From: Ganoderma boninense
Taxonomy: Eukaryota > Basidiomycota > Agaricomycetes > Polyporales > Polyporaceae
Length of the DNA: 64,000 nucleotides
Assembly (NCBI GenBank): GCA_002900995.3
Contig: CM035306.1
Span: forward strand, 2,418,001 to 2,482,000
Direction of reading: 5' to 3'
The position numbers and the translations under genes were made by a program. Under the pieces are notes generated by a model. The model worked only from the letters and a program-made list of their open reading frames with translations. It was not told the origin of the DNA and did not search any database. Below are positions 22,476 through 33,641 of this stretch, in pieces; positions within the stretch are counted from its first letter, which is position 1; the number at the start of each line of letters is the position of its first letter.

Positions 22476-24969
22476 ATGAGCAAGCCAGAATCTCTGACGC
22501 ACAAGTGGCTCCGCCAAAACATACAGCCATATGCCCACCCCGATGTCGTCTTCACCCATGTAGATGCTGTCCTCACCCGGCACCCCACCATCCGGCCAAA
22601 GACGGACGTGTACAGTTTAGTCTCTGCCGCCACTTGCCATGATCCGTCGCTCATGTCCCATGCCCTCCGACAGCTTACGACGACGGACGGACCCAACTCC
22701 TGCTGTGCATCCATGGCCTTCTCCCGATAGCCTTCCGTGGCACCTCTTACAACATCCCAATTGCGACTTGGCTTCCAAGAGACTATCCCCGCACTCCGCC
22801 TATCGCTTATGTCGTCCCCACAAGTGACATGCTCGTCCGACCCAGCTCCGAAATCGATGTCAGCGGACGATGTTCCGTCCAGTACGTCCGCAATTGGGAA
22901 AGAAAGAGCGAGGTCTGTCCCAACCCAGTCCGCCAAGATCACATCAGTGTTCACTCGTGACCCGCAGGGATGCAGTCTTGTCGCTCTATTGGACGCATTG
23001 CAAGAGATTTTTTCCCGTGAACCACCCGTGTATGCGAAACCTAAAGACGCTGGCCCAGCACAGACCTCGTCCCCTCGGCCGCTGGTTTCTACAGCCTCTG
23101 ACTACTCCCACCGTCCTCAACCTCCAATTCCCGCAGATCGCCCTGCTTCTATAGGAGTACCTGTACAATCGACCGCTGCTTCAACCGATGTGCATCTTGG
23201 CAGCCCACCTCCCTTGCCAGTCAAACCTGGTGGATCGGCAGCTTTCATTCCGCCAAGCAGCTCACCCGCACCTGTCCCTCAGGCATCCGTAAACGACCGA
23301 AGTCGCTCATCTGCCATCTTCAATTCGGTGTGTATATATTCCACAGTCTTGTCTGCTATCGCTCAGTTACCGATCACCTCGCTGATCGCTGACATGCCGA
23401 TTCGATAGCCCGCTCTTGCGATGAGGCCGCCGCCACCACTTCCACAAGAAGCAATAGCAACAAGCCAATCAAACAAATCGCCCGGTCCACCAAGCTACAC
23501 CCAACATGACCGGAATATTGCTGGCTTGTCCTCGAACAATCCGGCTTGGTCGGCTCGCATGCAATCGAGTCTCCCGAGCCAGTCTCGATCGTCACATTCG
23601 CCCGTTCCGGCAATTCAACCGACTCCCTCTCCACCGGCCCCGCCACCGCTGCCACCCGCTCTGACTGCGACAATATCGGGTGGAACGTCTCCAATAGGTT
23701 ACAGCCGGGTGTCTCACCCGCCATATGCGTCTCTCGTTCCTGGCGGTCAGCCTGGATACGTGTACTCGCAGCCGCCGCCCCCGACGTTGTCGACGCCGCA
23801 GCCCGTGGTCGGGGTCCCGGGAACAAGTCTACCCAATCTCGTCTCGCCAACCAGTCAAACAGCGCCGCCGCCGCCGTTCCCGCCCGCTTTCTCTCCTCCC
23901 GCGCCCCCACCACCACCGCCGTCCGCGCCACCATCCTCCCTGCATGCGCCGGCGCCGGACCTGCTCGACGAAGATGACAACACCCCCGGCCCATCAGACC
24001 CAGGCGCGCCAGCGGCCGCACTACCGCGCCGCCCCCCCAATCCAGAGCTACTCCGGCTGCACGACCGCGTCCACGCGAAGCTCTCCTCCGAACTTGCGTC
24101 GCTCTCGCAGGCGATGGCGCTCGATGCGGAGCGGCTGCGTGCGAACCAGACGGACCTGCTCGCGGGCGAGCCCGCGATCCGGGACGAGATGGCGCGCCTG
24201 GAGGCCGTGCGCGACGTGTGCGGAGGCGTGGCGGCGCGTCTCGAGCAGGTGGTGGCGGCGGGCGAGCGGAACGTCGGGGAGCTTCGGCGTAAGGGCGACC
24301 CGGAGGTTGACGAGATGATCTGCTCGACGACGATCGTGTACAACCAGTCAGTACCCTCCCGATATGCTCTGACTCGTTTTTTTCACACTGGCCGCGTTCT
24401 TGACCGCTGATTCGTTTTGTTCGTTCGATGATACCCCGATGCGCGAACTTGGCATGCCGCTATCCGCCCCTCAAACGTAAATGCATCGTTGTCCTGCGTA
24501 TGGACCCTCGCGGCGACGATCAAAGGCTCATAAACCTCGTAGCCGAAGACAACGCGATCGAGGATACGATTTACCATCTGCACCGTGCGCTCAACGCAGG
24601 CCGTACAGATCTCGAGCGGTTCCTCAGGGTACGTCTTCCCATCTCTTTCCAGCAATCTCTCGTGCTATCTCTGGGAATGTGCCCTTAACGAGCTGGGAGA
24701 ATGTTCCCGCCCTGAGTCTGCGTGACAGTAGCCCCTGAGACCGCCTGCTATGTGCGCATCTTGGCGGTAGACGGTTTGCCTCGGATTTGATCAACAAGAT
24801 GGTTTCCTTTCATAGACGCAGTATTAATCCATCGTTTGAACAGACAACCCGCGTTCTTGCCGAGGAACAGTTCACGAAACGCGCTCTCATCGAGAAGATC
24901 CAAGCGGGCATGCCTCGGGGCGGCTCGGACGGCGGAGGTTGGTCAGAAGTGCCCTCCCAGTGGCGTTAA
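22476..24969 (+). CDS. VPS23: ESCRT-I subunit Vps23/TSG101 with UEV domain
   Basis: Vps23 binds ubiquitinated cargo on endosomes through its UEV domain and recruits ESCRT-II/III for multivesicular-body sorting. Exons read as 22476-22614, 22674-22912, 22968-23327, 23409-24346, 24526-24628 and 24844-24969; all join in phase. The UEV domain (residues 1 to about 145) includes TYDDGRTQLLLCIHGL, NIPIATWLP and YPRTPPIAYVVPTSDMLV. It is an E2-like fold without a catalytic Cys. A proline-rich, disordered linker (about 23000-24020) is followed by a coiled coil (LHDRVHAKLSSELASLSQAM) and the C-terminal steadiness box (NAIEDTIYHLHRALN; EEQFTKRALIEKIQ). The last two introns (179 and 215 bases) are longer than the others. 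The tail ends in QWR. Confidence 0.92.
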
Positions 24970-27030
24970 CGATGAACAATCCCCGCCTCAAGCTTGCCTG
25001 GCTTGGAGAAGGGACCAAGCGGAAGTCTCCCCATTCGAGGTGGAGGTGTACTTAGGAAGAATCTGCGTCGAAGCCTAGTATAAACTTGATTCCTGCTATT
25101 GTCTCGAGGAAGGGTTGCACAGTTACGCCACCGCGCTTATCTGCTGGGCTGAAGGCTGAAGGTGACATTGCGTCGGTGCTGCGTCGGACCGGCGGTGGGT
25201 AGGCAATGCCCCCCGCCCTATTTCCTTCTTCAGTAAGCTATCATGTCTTTCCCGACATGAGCCGCCGTGGCGCGGCACACATATCATGGCCCCTATTTTC
25301 GATATACAAGGGCGCCGTGCTTGCTAGGACAACTTGAGTACAGGTGCGCCGATTAGGGTTATACGTTGAGGAGCGATATAATCATGCTTTCTGGTGAGCA
25401 CCACGGACTCGGGCAAACCACTCCTAGGATCTGTGATAATTGATGGTGTGGGAGTTCGGCCCAAATTCCATCCATCACACAAACGACCCCCGCTGCTAAT
25501 ATTCCGGGTGCCAAAGTGATATTCGCTCCGAGTTCGTGCATATGGAGTCCGCAGCGAACGGAGCCTCCTCAGCCCTATCTCATCCTCCAAATGCACCTCC
25601 CAGTCTGCGTACAAATTGTATGCCCTATTCCTGGTGAGCAATGCAGCCCCGAAAGGCTGGCTTTGGTCTAGTTCACTATCCAAAGGGGTGTGGCCGGATA
25701 AGGCTGGCGGTCTTTGGCTGTCCTCTTGAGCGATCCATTTGTGTGCACATGGCAGGGTGTGGCTAAGTCGTGGTTTGTCGTTCGGAGCATGCCAAGCGTC
25801 TATGCACTTACCACCCCAGGTCCGAGCCGACACGGATTGACATGGACGGATGCCGGTGGCCGGCTGTGCTCGCACACGCCAAGCAGTGTCGTGGCCGACG
25901 TGAATGTCACCCAAGTATGCATAAAGGTTACTTCCATTCGGTCGCCGCCTGCTAAATACGACTAATCACATCACGCATTCGCTCCGCTCGAATTGCGTCT
26001 GGGTCAAGGTGGAAACTACACGGGCCCCGAAGTTCAGCACGTCGTCCATGCAGTTGTAAGTGATTGCACGCAGCACGTTTGTCCTATCACACTATGTCTG
26101 TTGCCTGGAGGTGTCTTTTCGATATTTCTGAGGTTCGATGGCAAGATCGCCCAGACACAGTTGCCTGCTCCGAGTTCACAGCACAGTTGAGTACTTTGAG
26201 CTCCGTCTGAAAATCGAATTTGGGTGGCGACATGGCTGCGGAGCAGCCCAACAAGTGCTTGGTCGCGGAGCTGCCACTAGCCGGTTCTGACCAGCCGGAA
26301 CGCCAGTCCTTCGACAGGAGCTTGAGCTTAATGACGTAGTGCTATTTTCCCCAATGAGGCACCATTACAACAGTCAGCTACGCGGCGACATCCAGCTGGC
26401 CAGGGTAGCGTGCTCAGTGGTGATCACTATACCGGCGGGGGCATGAGGCTAGTACAGCGTCGCATTGGCGAATTTGGCGTGCTTATCTCGCAAACATTAG
26501 TTCAGATACAAGGTGGTGCGGGGTAGGCAGCAAGACGGATCACGCTTGGCATGCGAGTGAAATCGAACTTCAGGGTAAAGGCGTACTGGAGAGGCAGATG
26601 CGCAGGGGCTCTGGCAGTCATACGACCAAATATATATCACTATGAGAAGGGAGGCTCGTTCATTCGCCTGAACGGGAGATATTGCAAGAGCATATAATTG
26701 CATTCGCTATCTGCAATGAGCTCGAAGACGGCCTCCTCTCGATGCAGACCGAAATGTCTCTCCCCTAGTGAATCCACACCCCGAGACGATCGTATGAAGA
26801 CACGAGGAGCGAGGGGATGTCGGGCACGATAGAGTGTATATTGAATCAAACGTATATAGTACAGGCGATAGTACTTATCGCCATAGAGCAGCGTGGTGGC
26901 ATAATAAGAACGAATAGGGGATTCTCTGAGGAACGGCGGAGAGCTAGAACATACGTACGACGAGCGACAGGGACAGCGGCTGCAGGACATGTATAGCATG
27001 AGGATCATTAAAAATAAAACGAACTCGAAC
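24970..27030. other. Gene-poor 2.06-kb interval
   Basis: No recognisable gene, tRNA or transposon is seen here. The longest frame is 196 codons on the minus strand (25914-25324); it has no motif I recognise, no signal peptide and no flanking features that would support it. GC content is lower than in the coding blocks. A further minus-strand frame at 27050-26640 probably lies in the 3' flank of the Src1-like gene. This may be old, degenerate repeat or pseudogene DNA. Confidence 0.4.
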
Positions 27031-29963
27031 TCAGCGGTCGGAGAAACCAATGAAGGCTACGCAGGGAATAAACAACATCATCCTGCCCGTTCCATCAAAC
27101 GATAGATCATGACTATGCAACGATTCGACCGCCTTCGCCCAAACCAAGAGTCTGAATCCCAGATGTTCCCGGTGGGAGCATCTTGCCTGAACTTCTGAAC
27201 TTCCAACCCACTCCCAGACTCTCTGTTCATCTCCGCCATCAACTTCTCGAAGGTTGGTCTGCACGTTCGCGTTGCCCTCGACGACCCGTTCTACACGCGA
27301 CCACAAGTGCTTCCGTTTCGAAACATTGTGAATATCTTGCAGAACAAGATCGCGAAGCTGGAGAGAAGAGAGGAACGGCCGCGTGACCGTCACGGGGTCC
27401 GTGTGGTGGGCGAGCTCCTGGTTCCGCAGGCAGTCCAACGCAACAGTGACGAGCCTAGCGACCTGGTCGTCTTCCACTGCCCGTTGTGCGTGGCGGCGGC
27501 GGACAACCATGATAGACAAAACGCACAATACCGCTCCTGGAACAAGCGTCAGCAGTCGGCAAAGCAGACTAGGTCGACGTGTCCGTCTTGGACTTACCGA
27601 TGATTGACGGTCGCCACTCGTTCCAGAGTTCTCTGGCCTTCACTCTGGCAGCACACTGCCAACTCATGACAGCTGTTTTGTGCGCTAAGAATCGCTTGCC
27701 ACTGTGAAACGGCCGTTAGCGCCCAACTATAAACTATAGACCAAAACAGCATTGGGGACCACTCACGCTGCATCTTCGCCCATGAAGACGCCACCCCATT
27801 GGAGAAGCTGTGCAACAGCTTCGTTGAAGGTGGCATCCAGAGCCTCATGCATGCTTGGCTGTCGTGGGGATACCATTAGCATACGAGCCAGGAAAGACCG
27901 GAAAGTCACGGAACTCACTCGCGTGTTCCCCTTGAGGCGCTCTCTGAGCTTTTCAACCTCGAGGCCCCACCGCTGGCTCTCCGTCGCTTCGTCACCTTCG
28001 GGCAGCCCGTCATTCAAGCCTTCGCACACCCTAAGGCCGCGTTCGTTCGCGAGGATCGACTCAATGGCGTTCCCCAATGCACCGATGTGACGCTTGCGCC
28101 TGGGATCCTCGACACACCGCGGAGGGAGGGCAACCGGGCCGTAGCCCGGCATTCCGTCAAAGGCAGAGCGAATACCGGCGTAGACAAGGTCTGAAAGCGG
28201 GGATCCGGAGGATACATGCGCCTCGCGTTCGAAGGTTTGAACAACGCCTGTTGCGATCTCCTGACGGATGAGAGGGACAGGGAGGAAGGCCAGGAGAGGA
28301 TGAGATTTGAGGATGTAGCCACCCTCGCAGGCGATAGAGTTTGGGGTGCAGGTTGCGTGTCTGGGGCAGGGCGTGCACCGGTCAGGCTGCGTAGCAGGGA
28401 TAAGGGGGAGGGGAGGGCATTTCTCCGCTAGGACAACAGAGGACCCGTCCACATCTACGATAGCCGTCCCTGTTGGCTGTGGAGGCGGCGGAGAGGATGT
28501 ATGAGCAGGATCGGCAGAGTAGAGTGTCGTGCGGTTCTCCCGATTGCAGCTCTCAATCGCCGCTCGGCGCTCACGTATGTCGTTGAGAATCGAATTCGTG
28601 GACAAACCGGCGTCGCAGAAGCCAATCTGCGCGGACTCCTGCTTGTATTGGACGACCATTCCCGTGCTCGTAAAAAGTAGGAGAGTGACCAGGAGACGGA
28701 GGAACCAGTTCGCTCGCGGAGCGTCTGGCGGTGTATCATTGACGAACGAACCACCCTGAGCGATTCGCTGCGCCATGATATCGACGCTCTCGTCTTGGAG
28801 TTCTGTCCCCTTCTCGTCGTCTAGCAAGTCTTCCCCGTCATCGGTTGGTATCTCGACACCGGCTTCAGCCATGCTTTCAGCAAGGCTCGCGATAGGCTCT
28901 TGGGGTTCCAACGCCGGCTCCTCCTCTTCGTCCTCTTCCTTCAGGTCGCGAGCTGTAGAAAGTTGTCGCCCCTGGAAGACAGCTGCCGGTAACTGCGGTT
29001 CAAAGCTGCTTTCCGGAGGCTTCACAGGTGAAAGCTCGCGTCCTTTGCCCTTGTCTTTAGGCGGCGAAGGGGAGGATATTTGGGGTGGTGCAGACATTGA
29101 CTTGCGTGATTTCTGCTGTGTCCGCGCACCAACGGAAGATTTGCGTGTGCGCGGGCGCACTGGAGATGGGCGGAGCGGTGAGGACTCTGTACCCGATTGG
29201 AAGACATTGTTATCTTCCCAACCGGACTCCGGGTCCTCTGCAATCGGCCGAGAGACGCGTCTGGCCTGAGTGCCTGCTGCTGCAGCCTAAACACTCACGG
29301 GTCACGCTAAGCCTCGCTGTAGCAGGCGTGAAACATACGCACCGCCTTCTTCGGTCGTCCGACCTTGCGGACCACAGGCTCTTCCTCAGGTTCGCTCTCC
29401 TCGATCAATGTAGGTTGCGTCGGTTGGGCAGTGCGCCTTCTTGAAGGTCCACCCAGGGTAGGTTCCGCAGTAGAGCGGCGACGTTTAGGCTGCATCGAGC
29501 GTGAGATCTGCTATCGAGAAGGGCGACGACGTCTGGTGCGACACTCACGGGAGCACTAGGCTCTACTTCCTGAGGTTCGTGGGGCACGGGAGTCTTGGAA
29601 AGGCGTCTTGAGCTGCGCCTAACAGGCTGTTGCCACGACGTTACACGGCGGACGGAGAGCGGAAGCGCGGGTACACACCTTGGGCTCCTTCAAAGGCTTG
29701 CCAGTCACTCCATCCGTAATTCCATCCTCGCTGGCCTGACTATTCTCGCGCTTGAGTCGCTCTTTGATGAACTTCTTCGCCTTGGGTTTGATTTCGTCGG
29801 CGAAGATCTGAACGAGCTTGGCCTTGGTGTATTGGGACGGATAGTTGATGTTGTGGAACCCGAAGACTCCTAGGAGCTGCGGGATGGTGAGGGACGAGGG
29901 ATCGAAGTCTGGTTTGAGGTAATCGCCCTGAGCGATGACCTGAGCGGCGGTCATGCGCGACAT
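27031..29963 (-). CDS. Src1/Heh1 (Man1/LEM-like) inner nuclear membrane protein
   Basis: This integral protein of the inner nuclear membrane tethers chromatin and takes part in nuclear pore quality control. The start at 29963 gives MSRMTAAQV, then the HeH/LEM-like helix-extended-loop-helix domain (LTIPQLLGVFGFHNINYP, KAKLVQIFADEIKP). A basic linker with an AT-hook-like VRKVGRPKKAVR (about 29345) follows. The first transmembrane helix is WFLRLLVTLLLFTSTGMVV (about 28700). The lumenal Man1/Src1 C-terminal domain has paired cysteines (CTPCPRHATC; CEGG). The second transmembrane helix is SIIGAVLCVLSIMVV (about 27530), followed by the nucleoplasmic winged-helix end (RVWEWVGS). At least six introns are needed. 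The stop at 27031 assumes the last exon runs on; an extra 3' intron could move it. Confidence 0.82.
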
Positions 29964-30485
29964 GGTGGTCAGACACGCGGTCGGCGCGCGGGACGGGGAG
30001 CGCGGGGTGGGGAAGCGCGGACGGGGACGAAGGACGTCGTTGCAGTTCAGGTCGCGGCGCGTCAACCTTCCCACGCGTCCCTCGCGATAAACAAACACGC
30101 GACCATCCCACGTCCATCACGTGGCGCCTTCCCGGTGCGGCAAGCATGACAGAAGCTTATCAGATAAGATGTGTGACCTAACGTTGGCGCTGCACGAACC
30201 AGCACCGCGCTTTGTGTGACTGAACCTCCACCTTCATGACTCGCCACCTAGCGCGATTACGCCCCGTTCGCTATCTTTATGCTGCTTCGTCATGTTGCGC
30301 AGTCGCGAGATGACTTCAGGCTGTCAAAAACATCACCAGATTCAGAGACGTACGTAGTCTTCGGCTGGGCGGCCGAGGTCTAGGTCCAGGTCTCAGGAGT
30401 CCGACCACCAACTGGCGACTCGGGTGCGAGATATAAGGCACACCGCACCCACCAGGAGGTAGCCCAGAATTTTCAGCTCTTGGTC
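29964..30485. promoter_or_regulatory. Divergent promoter of the Src1-like and O-methyltransferase genes
   Basis: These 522 bases separate two start codons. A TATA-like ATATAAGG at about 30430-30437 lies roughly 50 bases before the O-methyltransferase ATG, so that gene probably has a very short leader. No clear TATA box is seen for the Src1-like gene. Confidence 0.5.
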
Positions 30486-31349
30486 ATGTCTACTCATCCT
30501 TTCCAATCCCTCAGGGAGTCGCTCGTCGTCGACGACAACTGGGTCCGCTCCGACGAGTACCACAACTCGTTCCTCATTCCCTACGACGAGGCCCTCGCCT
30601 TCGCGCGCAAGAATAGTGACGACAAGGGTCTTCCCGAGATCTCTGTGAGCACCGCCCAGGGCAAGCTTCTCAACCTCTACGCCAAGTCCATCGGCGCCAA
30701 GCGAATCCTCGAGGTCGGGACCCTCGGAGGGTGAGACTGTTCTCTTCTCCTTTTCTGACAGCCTGCTAAATTGCGCAGGTACTCTTCCATATGGCTTGCA
30801 CTGGCGTTGCCAGCAGACGGTGAACTTGTCACTTTGGAGCTCAATGAAAAGTACGCCGAGGTACGAGCATCGGACGCGTTCCGTCGGACGACGACTTACT
30901 CGGGTCTATTTTTTCAGGTCGCCCAGGAGAATATTGACCATGCCGGACTTACGTCCAAGGTCAAGATCATCGTCGGACCCGCCGCAGAGTCTCTGAAGAT
31001 GATTCCGACGGAGCCGCAGTTCGACCTCGCATTCATCGACGCCGACAAGCCGAGCAACACTACCTACTTCATCGAGGCCGAGCGTCTCGTCAGGAAGGGC
31101 GGAGTCATCGTCAGTCCCCTCTTTCCGCCTCGAGTTCTATCGGGACAGAGGTCTGACTATCGGCTATAGATTGTGGACAATGTCGTCCGCCAGGGTGCTG
31201 TGGCGGATCCCACTAATACCGACTCGTCAACGCTAGGTGTGCGCAAGCTCCTCGAGCACCTGGAGAGAAACAATGACATCGAGGCAACGACGATTGCCAC
31301 GGTTGGTGAGAAAGGCTGGGATGGCTTCACCTACGCCATTCGGCTGTAG
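30486..31349 (+). CDS. Class I (CCoAOMT-like) S-adenosylmethionine O-methyltransferase
   Basis: This is a metal-dependent O-methyltransferase of the caffeoyl-CoA/catechol type, which methylates vicinal diols of small aromatic compounds. Exons are 30486-30730, 30779-30860, 30918-31109 and 31170-31349. The N-terminal helices are followed by the SAM-binding motif RILEVGTLGGYSSIW, which is formed across the first intron. The acidic SAM ribose residue is in LVTLELNEKY. The metal-binding Asp is in FIDADKPSN, and the second metal site is in VDNVVRQG. The product is about 230 residues, normal for the family. In a wood or litter fungus a role in lignin-derived phenol metabolism is plausible but not shown. 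Confidence 0.92.
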
Positions 31350-32079
31350 TTTACCTCCGCCGCTGGGAACGAACGGGATGGAATTTTTGCTGCTGTGCAC
31401 ACATGGTTGTGGCACGATTCCTATAACATCCTGCGTGCAATGAGGTGCAATGACCCAAAGTGTGTCTAACTGAATCAACTCTAAGCAAGTGCCGTCGTGT
31501 GGCTGGGCCACAGGGGCGCAGTCCGTCAGCCAGCATGTGTAGGTATCAAATGAAGCGCCAACATGGAACGCGAAGCCACCGAACACGACGACCACCTTAC
31601 TCAGTGTTCGAGCCGGAAATGATCCAATGGCGTCGTTGATAATCACAACAGTGGCACACGATGAAGACAAGGGGGCGTATCAGACCTGATTGTATTAAAC
31701 AAACCAGCGAACTGCCCTAATGGCGATGTGGGAGAGGGTGAGGTACCTTTTCCTCGCACGCGAGTAGTAGAGTAAAAAAAGGTCGGGATCACAGGGGTGG
31801 GGTAGGAGAGCGAGCAAGCAAGGGAGGATGGCTAGAGACTAACTAAGGAAGAGTCCGAGAGTCCGTGCGCGCACACAATAAAAACACCGGTGGGGGGAGA
31901 GCGAGGTATCGTAGCAAACATCTACAATGCGGGGGCCCTACAAGTGTCCGACGAGGCAGCAAGAGTCCGAGAACTATGGCTATAGGTGAATGGAGTAGGC
32001 GCACCCGTGTTCAGTCCGTGAGGTTCGTCATGGGGATCAGCTCCCCGCTGGGAGAAAGCTAGCTAGCTGCAGGGTACGC
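31350..32079. other. Convergent 3' intergenic region
   Basis: 730 bases lie between the O-methyltransferase and cupredoxin stop codons. Purine-rich stretches near 31730-31890 fit long 3' UTRs. No gene is seen. Confidence 0.45.
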
Positions 32080-33641
32080 TCAGAGCGCGAGGACGGCCGC
32101 TGCAATCGCGGCAACGCCCAAGAGCGCACTGGAGGCAGCGGTGGAGGCAGCGCCGTTGCCCTTGCCAGCGGCAGCACCCGTCGGGGTGGACGAAGCAGAG
32201 CTGGCGGCGGGCGCAGAGCTAGCAGCCGGTGCGGAGGAAGACGAAGCGTTGTCGACGGCAGCGTTCACCGGGGCCATGTCCATGGGGATCACCTGGGGTG
32301 CATCGCCGTTGAGGTCAATGGAACCGTCGTCCTTGATCGTCTCGGGGTTGGCGCCGAGGAACGAGCGGGTGTACATGACGTTCTCCATGACAAGCGAGTG
32401 CGACCAGTCGGGGAGAGTGGCGAGGTCGATGTTCTGACCCCAGTTGGCGGCCTTGTCGTTACCCTTGGTCAGGTTGTTGGTGTACGCCATCATGGCCGCC
32501 ATGTCCGACGAGTTGGAGATTGCGGCGCTCATGGTCTGCGCGATGGAAGTAGAAGTCATATACGCCGACGGGGGGTTGATGATGCCGAACATGCCCTTCT
32601 GGCAGTGACCGGGAGTGCCGCAGTAGAAGAACGTGGGGTTCGTGTCGTTGACAACCTGGGTGAACGTGAACGGCGCGTTGTGCTCGCCTGACGCGAAGAG
32701 CGCGTCAGACGTCTTGTTGCAGATCTCGAGGGCAGACGACTTGGTGACCGTGTGGTTGTTGGCGTGCCAGACGAACATGACGGTGTCGCCCACGGACGCG
32801 TTCACGGCGAAGGGGACGAAGCGGAGAACACCCTGGGAGGGAGCAACAACGACAGTGTGGGTGGCACCAGTACCCTTGCTACCGGAGTACGAGCCATCGG
32901 AGCTGGAGCTGGAGCTCTGAGTCGACGAGGGCATCCAGGTAGACGGGGGGGCGCCGTAGGACGCAACGCATTCTGGGGTAGACAGTTAATACTCTGTTCT
33001 CATGCAGATACGCTAGTTAAAACTCACGCTGCACGCAGTCGTTGTAACCTGAGTTACCCCAGTTGGTGCTGCCCGAACCGTACGACATGGTGCTAGTGGC
33101 CATAGCGCTCGAAGTCGACGTGGACTGGTAGTACATCGAAGTCGAAGTGGAATCCATCATGGACGAGTCGCTCATCATGCTGGACGAGCTGCCATAGTTG
33201 TTGTTATTCGAGTCGTAACCCGAAGACGAAGACGAGCTGCTCTTGTCGGTCGACTTGCTATCGTAGGCGGAGCTGGACGAGCTGCCGTAGTTGTTGTTGT
33301 TGTAGCCGGAGTCGTAGCCGGAGGACGAAGAGGAAGACGACTTGCTGCTCTTGTCAGTAGACTTGCTGTCGTAGGCCGAGCTCGAGGAGCTGGATGAGCT
33401 GCCATAGTTGTTGTTGCTGCCGTAGTCGCTGTTGCTCGAGTCGTAGCTGGAAGAGCTACTGTAGTCGCTCGAGTCGTACGAAGGACTATGCGGAGAGCGG
33501 GGAAAGTTAGTGAGCTGTCGATGCTAATGCTCATAGGAAACCGCGACAAGGCACTCACCTGGAACTCGAGCTGTCCTTGGTGGGAGCAGCGGCAACAAAG
33601 CCGACGAGAAGAGCGGTACTGAGGAGAGCGGAGAAACGCAT
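32080..33641 (-). CDS. Secreted serine-rich cupredoxin, probably GPI-anchored
   Basis: This is an extracellular blue-copper-type protein. The start at 33641 opens with a signal peptide (MRFSALLSTALLVGFVAAA). Exon 2 encodes a Ser/Tyr/Asp/Asn-rich region with a tandem repeat (SAYDSKSTDKSS, SGYDS, NNNNYGSSSS). Exon 3 carries CVQQCVASYG followed by the cupredoxin fold: THTVVVAPSQGVLRFVPF, VWHANNHTVTKSS, then FYCGTPGHCQKGMFG. The His in NNHTV and the Cys, His and Met of CGTPGHCQKGM make a complete type 1 copper site. An alpha-helical segment is followed by an Ala/Ser-rich tail and a hydrophobic end (SALLGVAAIAAAVLAL) typical of a GPI signal. Similar serine-rich cupredoxins occur across wood-rotting fungi; their physiological role is unclear. 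A TATA-like GATATAAAC (minus strand, 33957-33965) lies about 320 bases upstream. Confidence 0.85.
33190..33430 (-). repeat. In-frame tandem repeat in the cupredoxin gene
   Basis: Two adjacent copies, each roughly 110-120 bases, encode a module ordered as SSSAYDSKSTDKSS, SSSSGYDS and NNNNYGSS. Single-residue changes and a small GY insertion distinguish them. Nucleotide similarity is also high, so this is a recent coding repeat. Confidence 0.7.

Noticed and set aside
21950..22954. A 334-codon open frame on the minus strand overlapping the VPS23 start
   Set aside because: It runs antisense through the UEV-coding exons, shows no domain, and is explained by high GC content opposite a conserved gene.
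30486..33641. O-methyltransferase plus cupredoxin as part of a metabolite gene cluster
   Set aside because: No backbone synthase, transporter or cluster regulator is nearby; neighbours are housekeeping genes.
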